10,317 bases of DNA from Anaerobacillus sp. (GCA_007120055.1 SKOL01000647.1:1-10317), one strand, 5' to 3'. Positions 1 through 6,125 are shown, counted from the first letter of the stretch. Notes: a model not told the origin generated them from the sequence alone. Numbers and translations are program-made.

Positions 1-1019
1 ACACTACCAGTGGACTTGATACTTATATTTCAGCATCACAAATCAAGAAATTTAAGTTAAGAGAGGGAGATATGGTAACTGGACAAGCTCGTTATCCAAA
101 AGAAGGGGAACAACTATATGGCCTAATGAAAATCACTGAAATTAACGGTTTAGCTCCAAACTCGATGATAAATAGAACTGACTTCAACTCCCTAACCCCT
201 GTTCACCCCAACATGAAAATAAGCCTTAAAACAAATGATGATAATCTAGCCAATCGCATAATTGATTTATTTACGCCAATTGGTTTTGGTCAACGCGGGT
301 TAATTGTTGCTCCTCCAAAGGCCGGTAAGACTACTCTATTAAAAAATATTGCTAAAGGGATAGTACATAATCACCCTAATGCTGAATTAATTATCCTGTT
401 GGTTGATGAACGGCCTGAGGAGGTCACAGATATTAAAAATTCCGTACCCGCAAAAATTTTCAGCTCCACTTTTGATGAAATTCCAAACAACCATGTTAAA
501 GTTGCCGAACAAGTTTTAGAAAGAGCAAAACGTTTAACTGAAAATAAAAAAGATGTCATAATACTAATGGACAGCATCACAAGGTTAGCAAGAGCCTATA
601 ATTCAGTTATGCCAAATACTGGACGAACTCTATCAGGAGGATTTGATTCTAATGCGTTTTATGGTCCAAAGAAATTCTTTGGGGCCGCAAGGAATACAGA
701 AGAAGGTGGCAGTTTAACTATAATAGCAACAGCTCTAGTAGAAACTGGATCACGTATGGATGACGTTATTTATGAAGAATTTAAGGGAACTGGGAATATG
801 GAGTTGCACTTAAGTCGTAAACTTGCTGAACGGAGAATGTTCCCAAATTTTGATCTTTTGAGATCTGGGACCAGAAAGGAGGAAATATTACTGACTAAAG
901 GAGAATTAGATACTGTTTGGAATTTGCGAAATACTTGTAACGACACATTTGAATTATTAACTAAAGCAATAAAATTATTTAAAGAGCATACCAGTGATCG
1001 AGATGTAATAAAACAGTAA
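1..1019 (+). CDS. rho: Transcription termination factor Rho, 5'-truncated by window edge
   Basis: Rho is a hexameric RNA-dependent ATPase that loads on nascent RNA and terminates transcription. The reading frame is open from the left edge (first full codon at position 3), so the ATG at 72 is internal. The text before it ([18 protein letters not shown]) matches the RNA-binding cold-shock-like domain. The ATPase core follows: Q-loop region GFGQRG, Walker A PPKAGKTT, catalytic-glutamate motif DERPEEVTD, Walker [17 protein letters not shown], then [20 protein letters not shown] and [21 protein letters not shown]. About 80-90 N-terminal residues lie outside the window; 338 codons are visible and Rho is usually about 420. 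The segment [16 protein letters not shown] departs from the usual HRPKRFFG (Tyr-Gly and Lys instead of His-Arg and Arg), so this copy is somewhat divergent. In Bacillus subtilis rho is followed by rpmE; no rpmE is present here, which favours an accessory paralogue. Confidence 0.95.
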   Translation, partial: TTSGLDTYISASQIKKFKLREGDMVTGQARYPKEGEQLYGLMKITEINGLAPNSMINRTDFNSLTPVHPNMKISLKTNDDNLANRIIDLFTPIGFGQRGLIVAPPKAGKTTLLKNIAKGIVHNHPNAELIILLVDERPEEVTDIKNSVPAKIFSSTFDEIPNNHVKVAEQVLERAKRLTENKKDVIILMDSITRLARAYNSVMPNTGRTLSGGFDSNAFYGPKKFFGAARNTEEGGSLTIIATALVETGSRMDDVIYEEFKGTGNMELHLSRKLAERRMFPNFDLLRSGTRKEEILLTKGELDTVWNLRNTCNDTFELLTKAIKLFKEHTSDRDVIKQ

Positions 1020-1138
1020 TTCCGCTAAATTTCTTCTCTATAAAATCTACTAAGCTCTTGATTTCTTTCCTTTTTAAATCAGATATATCCCTTATTAATT
1101 ATTTTTATATAAAAACCGCGAATCGATTAATAGTTAAA

Positions 1139-1187
1139 GTATTATCTTTGTTAAACAAGTAATTTATCTGTTTAGCAAAGATAATAC
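1139..1187. repeat. Long inverted repeat, 19 bp arms
   Basis: The arms GTATTATCTTTGTTAAACA (1139-1157) and TGTTTAGCAAAGATAATAC (1169-1187) are complementary except for one base pair, around an 11 bp spacer. Neither strand has a strong T-run after the stem, although the minus strand continues TTTAACTATT, so a weak terminator is possible. A protein-binding dyad or element end is the alternative. Confidence 0.7.
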
Positions 1188-1228
1188 AACAAACCAAGAA
1201 TATTAAATAACACAAGGTAAACCTGAAA

Positions 1229-1258
1229 ATCATGTTAAACTACCACGATTAACATGAT
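1229..1258. repeat. Inverted repeat, perfect 10 bp arms
   Basis: ATCATGTTAA (1229-1238) and TTAACATGAT (1249-1258) are perfect inverted copies separated by 10 bp. The geometry, with centres two helical turns apart, would suit a dimeric regulator. No adjacent promoter is obvious. Confidence 0.6.
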
Positions 1259-1370
1259 GCAAAATATACACTTGAAATCAAAGTCTGTTTAACAAGGTGC
1301 TCATAATAATTTTATTTTATTAACTTAGTTTATGGCCTTCCGCGCCTGATTGTGTAATAACATATTTTTC

Positions 1371-1400
1371 TATTGAATAGTATCGTTGTACTGTGTAGTA
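1371..1400 (+). repeat. 30 bp paired-arm element, copy 1 (left end of DUF3231 unit)
   Basis: The outer arm is TATTGAATAGTA (1371-1382), the spacer TCGTTG (1383-1388) and the inner arm TACTGTGTAGTA (1389-1400). The inner arm matches the family consensus TACTGCGCAGTA at 10 of 12 positions and faces the DUF3231 gene. It is an inverted partner of the copy at 2598-2627. Confidence 0.75.
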
Positions 1401-1456
1401 AAAGAACGGTGTAAATGAGAGAGTTTGTTCAACGAAGGACCAGAAGAATTAGATTA

Positions 1457-1492
1457 AAAACACTTGTGAAAAACTTATATCACAAGTGTTTT
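1457..1492 (-). terminator. Intrinsic terminator of the DUF3231 gene
   Basis: The perfect 13 bp stem AAAACACTTGTGA (1457-1469) / TCACAAGTGTTTT (1480-1492) starts within 5 nt of the DUF3231 stop codon. On the minus strand it ends in TTTT(T)AATCT. The A/T symmetry could let it work in both directions. Confidence 0.85.
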
Positions 1493-1496
1493 GATT

Positions 1497-2507
1497 TTAC
1501 TTTTTAATTATTTGCTTTCGTTCTTCCATCTGTGGTGGTTCTTCCATCCAACCATTTTTAATCATTATTTTTCCGCCTTTATGGGCATATTCAAAAATAT
1601 CTTTCATAAAAATCGTATTTTTTGCGGGTAAGTCATTTCTTAAACTAAAAGCAGTTCCGAGTGAATTGCTTCCCATAGAAAAACTACAAAAGAGACTTGT
1701 GCAGTATATCATTAACTTATCAGAAAATGGTGCTACTGTTGAACGAGTTGGGTTTCCTCCTGGAGTTTGAGGAATTGGAAGGTTTGTTTGAATCATAACT
1801 TCACTTAATTCTTTTATAATGCCTTTAGCAAGCTCTGCACCCTCATTAAAGTATTTTTTCACCTCAACATCATTTGCACACTGTCCAAAGCCTAAAATCA
1901 ATTGTAAACCTGTTAGATTTGATTCAATAGCTTTATGAACGTGAGAAACCTCTACCGTATTTAATGTTCTTTTTTGGCTAAATGGATTGAGAGCTACTCC
2001 ACCTAAATAACTATTACCTTTTACAAACTCAACTGATTTTGGCATCGAAACGTAAGGTGTTCTAACAAGTAACCCCTTTTCAAGCAAATATTGAGAGCAA
2101 ATCCTGAAATACTTTTGGGTAATAGCAGTAAGGTCTTCAAAAAACATATTTATATCTTCTCTAAACGTCATTGTCATATTTAATGAATGTAATCCCATAC
2201 TAATTTCTTTTAAAAGGCGTACAAACATAATGTCAAAACCATTATCGTATAGCTTTGGGACATCCTTATTTACATCTTCTGCTGTATATCCAACTGGGAT
2301 AACAGCACCTTCCTCTTCAAATATCTGAACTATTTTACCAACATACATTTCAAGTTCTTCATGCAAATTAGTCATAATTTCCTTGGCTTTTTCATCATCT
2401 GCTTTCGCTATAAAATACTCTAACATTCGTAAAATCATTGTTTTTTCTTGATATGTAAGCCATAACGTTCCTAATTCTGATGATGAAATTGATGCTTTTT
2501 CTGGCAT
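1497..2507 (-). CDS. DUF3231 family protein
   Basis: This is a 336-residue protein of the DUF3231 family, common in Bacillaceae and of unknown biochemical role. It has the family's usual two-copy layout of mostly helical units. Repeat 1 is about residues 8-165 and includes TYQEKTMILRMLEYFIAK and an EEEGAVIPVGY turn. Repeat 2 is about 195-330 and includes NLTGLQLILGFGQ, IQTNLPIPQTPGG and the typical ending IKNGWMEEPPQ. No signal peptide or membrane segment is evident. The ATG at 2507 is supported by GGGAGGG at 2514-2520 with a 6 nt gap. The gene stands alone with its own terminator, and an inverted pair of 30 bp elements (1371-1400 and 2598-2627) brackets it as a single-gene unit. Some relatives are thought to be linked to spores or stress, but no clear sigma-G or sigma-B promoter was found here. 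Confidence 0.9.
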   Translation of the reverse strand: MPEKASISSSELGTLWLTYQEKTMILRMLEYFIAKADDEKAKEIMTNLHEELEMYVGKIVQIFEEEGAVIPVGYTAEDVNKDVPKLYDNGFDIMFVRLLKEISMGLHSLNMTMTFREDINMFFEDLTAITQKYFRICSQYLLEKGLLVRTPYVSMPKSVEFVKGNSYLGGVALNPFSQKRTLNTVEVSHVHKAIESNLTGLQLILGFGQCANDVEVKKYFNEGAELAKGIIKELSEVMIQTNLPIPQTPGGNPTRSTVAPFSDKLMIYCTSLFCSFSMGSNSLGTAFSLRNDLPAKNTIFMKDIFEYAHKGGKIMIKNGWMEEPPQMEERKQIIKK

Positions 2508-2597
2508 AATTAACCCTCCCTTAAATAATTATTTTTAGGTTGTGTAAGTTATGGCAAATTCATACTTGTTAAAAAGTCATCCAAAACTGAGGCTCTT

Positions 2598-2627
2598 TGC
2601 TGCACAGTAGGAGTCTAATACGAAAAA
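2598..2627 (-). repeat. 30 bp paired-arm element, copy 2 (right end of DUF3231 unit)
   Basis: The inner arm is TGCTGCACAGTA (2598-2609), the spacer GGAGTC (2610-2615) and the outer arm TAATACGAAAAA (2616-2627). It is inverted relative to copy 1. The outer arm is the most degenerate of the six and shares its A-run with the adjacent minus-strand terminator. Confidence 0.7.
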
Positions 2628-2651
2628 GCGATCACTCCAAAAAGTGACCGC
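2623..2651 (-). terminator. Intrinsic terminator of the merR-chaperone unit
   Basis: The stem is GCGATCACT (2628-2636) / AGTGACCGC (2643-2651), with one G-T type mismatch and a 6 nt loop. On the minus strand it is followed by five Ts (2627-2623). It lies about 120 nt beyond the stop codon of the [2Fe-2S] protein and is the first convincing terminator downstream of merR. It fills most of the 38 bp between copies 2 and 3 of the repeat element. Confidence 0.8.
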
Positions 2652-2665
2652 CTCATATGACTATT

Positions 2666-2695
2666 TAATTACAAGTATCCTTATAATGTGCAGTA
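2666..2695 (+). repeat. 30 bp paired-arm element, copy 3 (left end of merR unit)
   Basis: The outer arm is TAATTACAAGTA (2666-2677), the spacer TCCTTA (2678-2683) and the inner arm TAATGTGCAGTA (2684-2695). Aligned without gaps to copy 1, it shares roughly two thirds of positions, extending a few bases into the inner flank. It pairs as an inverted repeat with the copy at 3990-4019. Confidence 0.7.
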
Positions 2696-2769
2696 AATGA
2701 ATTTGTTTTGTATTTCTTATTCACATAAGCTCACGGTTAAAGTCTCTTCATAATATCAATGGAATAATT

Positions 2770-3231
2770 CTAGTTAGAAAGACTTTTAATATATTGTGTT
2801 ACATTCCCTAAGCAACAACTACCTTGAGGATTGTTCACCTCACAACCACAACGATTTTCTTTAATATTTTGCTTAATATGCTCAACAGGTATTGTTACTA
2901 CCCCTTGTTCCTTATATTTTTTAATTTTCTCTTTCGTCCAGTCAAAGCAATAACAAACTGGGACTGTGTTTAAAGTTTCTTTTTGAAATACAGGAACTTT
3001 TATATCAGATTTTACGTATTTTTTGTTATTAGTATCAAAGTAAACTACATTACATTTTTCGTTAGAACAAAAATAATGAACTGCATCTGCATTAAGCGTT
3101 TCTAATTTATTTGGTCTAAGCATTGATTTTAAAGTAATTAACTTTACAGTTTTCCCCTTCACTTTGCAGAATGGACACTCTTGGTCCTTTTCCATCGTTA
3201 GCACTTTTTTATTACCGCAACAATCCGCCAT
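2770..3231 (-). CDS. CopZ-type [2Fe-2S] metallochaperone-like protein
   Basis: This 153-residue cysteine-rich protein resembles the N-terminal [2Fe-2S]/Zn domain of archaeal CopZ and the stand-alone Bacillus proteins annotated as iron-sulfur metallochaperones. The cysteines fall in the expected groups: MADCCG at the N-terminus, CPFC near residue 20, a CSNEKC pair followed by NVVYFDT near 56, CYCFDW near 95, and CGCEVNNPQGSCCLG near the C-terminus. There is no C-terminal heavy-metal-associated (GMTCxxC) domain, so any copper-transfer role is inference. A longer frame starts at GTG (3240), but that codon overlaps the ribosome site AGGGAG (3240-3245); the ATG at 3231 has the right spacing. It lies 173 nt after merR on the same strand with no terminator between, so cotranscription under MerR control is likely. 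Proteins of this type are, to my knowledge, found beside merR in Bacillus mercury loci. Confidence 0.85.
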   Translation of the reverse strand: MADCCGNKKVLTMEKDQECPFCKVKGKTVKLITLKSMLRPNKLETLNADAVHYFCSNEKCNVVYFDTNNKKYVKSDIKVPVFQKETLNTVPVCYCFDWTKEKIKKYKEQGVVTIPVEHIKQNIKENRCGCEVNNPQGSCCLGNVTQYIKSLSN

Positions 3232-3404
3232 TTTAATCACTCCCTAATTTTTACTTACTAAATGATAATCAATCACTCTAGACCAAGTGGTACCGATATT
3301 GCAAATTAAATTCATCAAAAACTAGCGAAAAATACAGTTATTTATGATGTTATTGCTGCAAGTTTTTTTTCAATTTCTTACCGATCCTTTCATTATTAGT
3401 TAAA

Positions 3405-3812
3405 TTACGCTTTCTTCTGTTTCATTAAGGTTTCAATGATAGGGCAGTGGTGAATAGTTTTCTCATCTGGACAACATTCTTTTAAATTTAAAAGCATTTT
3501 CTCAATTCTTTTTAAATCACTTATTTTCTGTTGCACTTCGTCGATTTTTTCTACAACGAACTCATACATATCCATACATCGTTCATTATCTTTATCAACA
3601 ACACCCAGTAATTTATCGACCTCTCCTAAAGAAAATCCAAGCTCCTGCATTCGCTTAATAAAATAAATGCGATTAACAGAATCATCTGCGTATATTCGAT
3701 AACCTGCTGTTGTTCTTGCGGGTTCAGATAGTAATCCTTTTCTTTCGTAATACCTTATTGTTTCCTTATTTACACCAGACTTATCGGCAAGCTCACTAAT
3801 TAGGTAATTCAT
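3405..3812 (-). CDS. merR: Mercury-responsive regulator MerR (Bacillus type)
   Basis: This 135-residue MerR represses its promoter without Hg(II) and, on binding mercury, untwists the long-spacer promoter to activate it. The N-terminal winged helix reads ISELADKSGVNKETIRYYER (residues 5-24). FIKRMQELGF and DKLLGVVD lead into the dimerisation helix DLKRIEKMLLNLKE. All three Hg ligands are present at the positions known from Bacillus RC607 MerR: Cys79, Cys114 and Cys123 (in CCPD and HHCPII). A longer frame runs back to 3863, but its first 17 codons lie inside the promoter. The ATG at 3812, preceded by AGAGGTGG at 3818-3825 with a 5 nt gap, is the true start. It is autoregulated from 3832-3863. 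No merT, merP, merA or merB is visible; only the [2Fe-2S] protein follows. Confidence 0.95.
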   Translation of the reverse strand: MNYLISELADKSGVNKETIRYYERKGLLSEPARTTAGYRIYADDSVNRIYFIKRMQELGFSLGEVDKLLGVVDKDNERCMDMYEFVVEKIDEVQQKISDLKRIEKMLLNLKECCPDEKTIHHCPIIETLMKQKKA

Positions 3813-3831
3813 TATTTCCACCTCTAAAGCA

Positions 3832-3863
3832 ATTATAAACCATGTACCATAGTACATGGTCAA
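3832..3863 (-). promoter_or_regulatory. mer promoter and MerR operator
   Basis: On the minus strand the -35 TTGACC (3863-3858) and -10 TATAAT (3837-3832) are separated by 20 bp, the overlong spacer typical of MerR-activated promoters. Within the spacer lies a perfect dyad, CCATGTAC (3840-3847) / GTACATGG (3852-3859), around 4 bp. Transcription would begin close to the merR ribosome site. Confidence 0.92.
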
Positions 3864-4079
3864 GAAATAATATCTTTAAGATTCTGCCTGATAGCGTCAC
3901 AACAGTAGAAATAGCTTGTTCCAATAAACTGGTTCGTTTGCTTAAGTCATAAGTCATTATTTCATAAAGTCCTCTAAAAAGATGACTTTTGTTGCGCAGT
4001 ATCGGTCTACTATGCATTTTACCAATCATATACATCAATAATTTTATCAAAAATGGGAATCTTTCTATTAATTAATGCC
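3864..4079. other. Gap between mer promoter and T5orf172 terminator
   Basis: I recognise no gene here. An open minus-strand frame (3796-4050) runs through the mer promoter and the start of merR and is probably not expressed. The stretch contains element copy 4. Confidence 0.5.
3990..4019 (-). repeat. 30 bp paired-arm element, copy 4 (right end of merR unit)
   Basis: The inner arm is TGTTGCGCAGTA (3990-4001), the spacer TCGGTC (4002-4007) and the outer arm TACTATGCATTT (4008-4019). The inner half GTTGCGCAGTA differs at three of 11 positions from the E. coli dif XerC arm GGTGCGCATAA; the arm comparison is from memory. Confidence 0.75.
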
Positions 4080-4115
4080 AAAAAAAGAGAGTATCCAACA
4101 GGTTGGGATCTCTCT
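4080..4115 (-). terminator. Intrinsic terminator of the T5orf172 gene
   Basis: On the minus strand AGAGAGATCCCAA pairs with TTGGATACTCTCT (4115-4086), followed by seven Ts (4086-4080). The stem begins within the stop codon of the gene at 4114-4851. Confidence 0.88.
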
Positions 4116-4851
4116 AATTATTATCAACGATTAAATTTAATATCTTTTGAGGTAAATTTCGTTTTTCAATCATTTTCAAATCTTCTTCTGATAAATGAAA
4201 CCACTCGGTATCTCCGACTCGTTTATTATCAAATCTTTCATGCATTAACTTTTCCGCAAGGTCGTAATCTTTAAACTCAACACTAGTAATAAGTTCCGTC
4301 TCGAATGGTAATTTTACATTAAATAGTTTCAATCTTTTTTCCAATTTTTTTGATTTACCGATTTTATAGGTATTCGTCTGAAACTCTTTTAAAACGTATA
4401 CATGACCTTTATTTTTCCGTGGGCCAAGATTGTATTTTGATTTATACATTCTTCCTATCCTCCTTATATGACCTTCACTTTCCAGCCGTTGCAAGACTTT
4501 GTATACATTTGGGAAGTGTTTAATATTTCTTAATACCAACTTGTGTAATTGTTTTGCCGTTAATCCATTATATTTCCATAGCGTGATTACTACTTTCTTT
4601 TCCTTTTCAGTTAAAGAAGCAAGTGGTTTGAAAATTGTCAGTTCTTCTTTCAATTCCTCATCAATACTTTGAGATTCAATTTCCTCAACTAAATCTCTAA
4701 TACTTTTTTTTATTTCAATTACATTAGATTTTTCTTTTTCTTCAACTTTATTGTTAACTTCAACCAACTTTTGCCTAAGTATCTTATTTTCTACCTGAAG
4801 CTGTTCTATTATTATATGAAGGTCCATATTTTCTCTTTCAAGATTATCCAA
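4114..4851 (-). CDS. Coiled-coil, winged-helix, T5orf172 (GIY-YIG-like) protein
   Basis: This 245-residue protein has three parts. Residues 1-70 are a charged coiled coil. Residues 75-142 look like a winged helix, with LTEKEKKVVITLWKYNGLTA, a helix ending in VYKVLQRLESEGHIRR, and YNLGP. Residues 149-220 match the T5orf172/Mug113 domain, a GIY-YIG-related nuclease fold: GHVYVLK, then YKIGKS (162-167), Arg173, the AEKLMHERF helix with Glu200, and TEWFHL. The residues that align with the GIY-YIG core are present, so nuclease activity is possible, but the winged helix could equally make it a DNA-binding regulator. The start is TTG at 4851, 4 nt after GGGGGGGAG; an in-frame stop lies upstream and the next ATG (codon 9) has no ribosome site. 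It stands alone, with a terminator overlapping its stop codon. Similar domains occur in phages and mobile elements. Confidence 0.85.
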   Translation of the reverse strand: MDNLERENMDLHIIIEQLQVENKILRQKLVEVNNKVEEKEKSNVIEIKKSIRDLVEEIESQSIDEELKEELTIFKPLASLTEKEKKVVITLWKYNGLTAKQLHKLVLRNIKHFPNVYKVLQRLESEGHIRRIGRMYKSKYNLGPRKNKGHVYVLKEFQTNTYKIGKSKKLEKRLKLFNVKLPFETELITSVEFKDYDLAEKLMHERFDNKRVGDTEWFHLSEEDLKMIEKRNLPQKILNLIVDNN

Positions 4852-4855
4852 CCAT

Positions 4856-5114
4856 CTCCCCCCCTACCATAATAAAATTTTTTTATTCATTTGTCTTTTA
4901 TAGTAATTTGCTCATTGTGTTATTCCTATTTTAGACAAGTCTATGTACATATATACCTATTTTCCATAGAATCCTAATGTTTGAGAAATATGTTTTTTGC
5001 CGGAAGTGTTACGCAAGTATGGAACATGTTTTGGAATTTCTAAACACTACAATACTTTTTGTTGAACACAATTCCTTAACTAATTTGTCTTAGCAGTAAT
5101 GTATCCATTTTCCT
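4856..5114. other. Gap upstream of the T5orf172 gene
   Basis: No gene is supported. It begins with a run of seven Gs on the minus strand (the ribosome site of the neighbouring gene). A 38-codon plus-strand ORF at 4977-5093 has no ribosome binding site and was not accepted. Confidence 0.5.
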
Positions 5115-5240
5115 TCACCGTATAAAATTCTCATTCCCGTTACAACAACCGCATTTCCCCAGAATAACCAGGGTATCATCCAAGTGGTACATCTCTTGTA
5201 GATGAGTAAGTTCTCTATCAACATTACCGGTAAAAAACAT
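5115..5240 (-). pseudogene. Decayed fragment resembling a metallophosphoesterase N-terminus
   Basis: The minus strand encodes 41 codons, starting MFFTGNVDRELTHLQEMYHL and continuing DDTLVILGKCGCCNGNENFIR in the same frame. Spacing and hydrophobic pattern resemble the N-terminus of calcineurin-like phosphoesterases, where FFTGDIHG and LVILGD(x)G carry the metal ligands and GNE follows. Here both ligand motifs are altered: GDIHG is GNVDR and the GD is GK. The frame stops at TGA (5115-5117), about a third of the way through such a domain or earlier, and no ribosome site precedes the ATG. I read it as a remnant of a lost gene. A small diverged protein is less likely. The family call rests on pattern memory only. 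Confidence 0.45.
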
Positions 5241-5270
5241 CACATGGTGTAAGTGTTTTTTATTTCTACC

Positions 5271-5357
5271 TGTTCACACAGAGTACACCCTGTACGAACA
5301 AACAAAAATGTAGTAGTATCAAGTTATTATAATGTTCAATCAGACTTGTTCAATGAA
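5271..5357. promoter_or_regulatory. Candidate resolvase binding region (res) and promoter
   Basis: Four related half-sites lie directly before the resolvase. TGTTCACACAG (5271-5281) and CTGTACGAACA (5290-5300) are inverted with 2 of 11 mismatches. TGTTCAATCAG (5333-5343) and TGTTCAATGAA (5347-5357) are direct copies. A 30 bp inverted site with about 11 bp arms suits Tn3-type res subsites. TATAAT at 5328-5333 is a possible -10, but no good -35 is seen; binding here could also repress the gene. Confidence 0.45.
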
Positions 5358-5372
5358 AGGGTGTGAGAATCG

Positions 5373-5981
5373 ATGATATTTGGCTATGGAAGGGTTAGTT
5401 CTCAGGAACAGAATCTTGACCGACAGATTAAAGAACTAAAAGCGTATGGATGCGAGAAGATTTATACTGAGAAGCAATCAGGGAAAAATTTTGATCGACC
5501 AGTATATAGGGAAATGAGATCAAAATTACGGTTTGGTGATGTTCTTGTCGTCCACGACTTAAGCCGCTTTGGTCGTAATAAAGAGGAAATTCGTGATGAA
5601 TGGAAAGCGTTAATACAAGAGGAAGTTGATCTAGTAGTACTAAACATGCCCATACTCGATACAAGAAAGTACCGAGAGCTAGAAGGTGTGGGGCAGCTTG
5701 TGTCTGATCTTGTATTAACGTTATTATCGTGGATGGTGGAGGAAGAACGAATTCGAATAAGAACGGCTCAGCGAGAAGGAATCGAAATTGCTAAAGTAAA
5801 AGGGAAATTCAAAGGTGGAAAGAAGAAGTACCATGCTGAGGCAACAGGTAAAGACAAACTGATTTACGACGAGATTGTTCGCTTGCTTGAAGCTGGCGAG
5901 AGTGTGATGGATATACATCGAAAGACTGATGTGGCGAGGAATACTGTTTATGAGATTAAAAAGAACATGAATAATTCTTGA
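5373..5981 (+). CDS. Serine recombinase of the resolvase/invertase family
   Basis: This 202-residue small serine recombinase cuts and rejoins DNA through a covalent phosphoserine link, typically resolving multimers or cointegrates or inverting segments. The catalytic domain opens MIFGYGRVSSQEQNLDRQI, with Ser9 as nucleophile and Arg7 beside it. HDLSRFGRN supplies Arg65 and Arg68. LLSWMVEEERIRIRTAQREG forms the start of the long E helix with the conserved Glu/Arg pair. The C-terminal helix-turn-helix (about 163-197, IVRLLEAGESVMDIHRKTDV then ARNTVYEIKK) binds the site. The ATG at 5373 follows AAAGGGTG (5356-5363). Length is slightly above the 185-190 typical of Tn3 resolvases. No transposase or terminal repeats accompany it, so plasmid multimer resolution or a stranded transposon gene are both possible. 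Confidence 0.95.
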   Translation: MIFGYGRVSSQEQNLDRQIKELKAYGCEKIYTEKQSGKNFDRPVYREMRSKLRFGDVLVVHDLSRFGRNKEEIRDEWKALIQEEVDLVVLNMPILDTRKYRELEGVGQLVSDLVLTLLSWMVEEERIRIRTAQREGIEIAKVKGKFKGGKKKYHAEATGKDKLIYDEIVRLLEAGESVMDIHRKTDVARNTVYEIKKNMNNS

Positions 5982-6051
5982 AAAAACTAAAGTAAAAGAA
6001 AAAAGGACATAAATATGAGGATAAGAAATGACATTACTCTACTTTACACCA

Positions 6052-6078
6052 GTGTCATAACTTTTTAAGTTATGACAC
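6052..6078. repeat. Perfect 12 bp hairpin after the resolvase gene
   Basis: GTGTCATAACTT (6052-6063) and AAGTTATGACAC (6067-6078) form a perfect stem with a 3 nt loop, 70 nt after the resolvase stop. The following bases (CTTCTATAAA) are not a proper U-run, so it is either a weak terminator or an mRNA-protecting hairpin. Confidence 0.7.
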
Positions 6079-6096
6079 CTTCTATAAAAAAATAAC

Positions 6097-6125
6097 AAGT
6101 CGATCTATAATCGACTTACGTTTTT
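6097..6125 (+). terminator. Probable terminator of the resolvase gene
   Basis: AAGTCGAT (6097-6104) and ATCGACTT (6110-6117) form a perfect 8 bp stem with a 5 nt loop. After ACG comes TTTTT (6121-6125). It stands 19 nt behind the hairpin at 6052-6078. Confidence 0.7.

Larger units (their letters stand above)
1020..1370. other. Non-coding gap downstream of rho
   Basis: I see no supported gene in this stretch. It contains the two inverted repeats listed separately (1139-1187 and 1229-1258). No hairpin followed by a clear U-run lies directly after the rho stop codon. Confidence 0.6.

Noticed and set aside
982..1101. Minus-strand open frame opposite the end of rho, rich in Lys/Glu
   Set aside because: No start codon; the composition is explained by purine-rich AT sequence and it overlaps rho.
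1360..2640. Target-site duplications flanking the element pairs
   Set aside because: Bases outside copies 1/2, and likewise outside 5/6, share no convincing 4-9 bp repeat.
3282..3335. Possible Tn3-family terminal repeat (GGTACCGATATTGC...CTAGCG)
   Set aside because: It lacks the GGGG start and there is no partner repeat or transposase in the window.
3241..3404. Fur-like sequence (TGATTGATTATCA) before the [2Fe-2S] protein gene
   Set aside because: It is two bases short of the 15 bp core and matches only one half well; more likely AT-rich chance.
3813..3863. Longer merR start (17 extra codons)
   Set aside because: The extra codons cover the promoter and operator; the ATG at 3812 has the ribosome site and gives the exact Cys79/114/123 numbering.
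3796..4050. 84-codon minus-strand ORF upstream of merR
   Set aside because: It runs through the mer -35/-10, the MerR operator and the merR start in another frame, and has no convincing ribosome site.
4977..5093. 38-codon plus-strand ORF with a CxxC motif
   Set aside because: No ribosome binding site and no recognisable family; the length is expected by chance.
5295..5310. Possible LexA/DinR box (CGAACAAAC) before the resolvase
   Set aside because: Only one half matches; the required GTTC half is absent.
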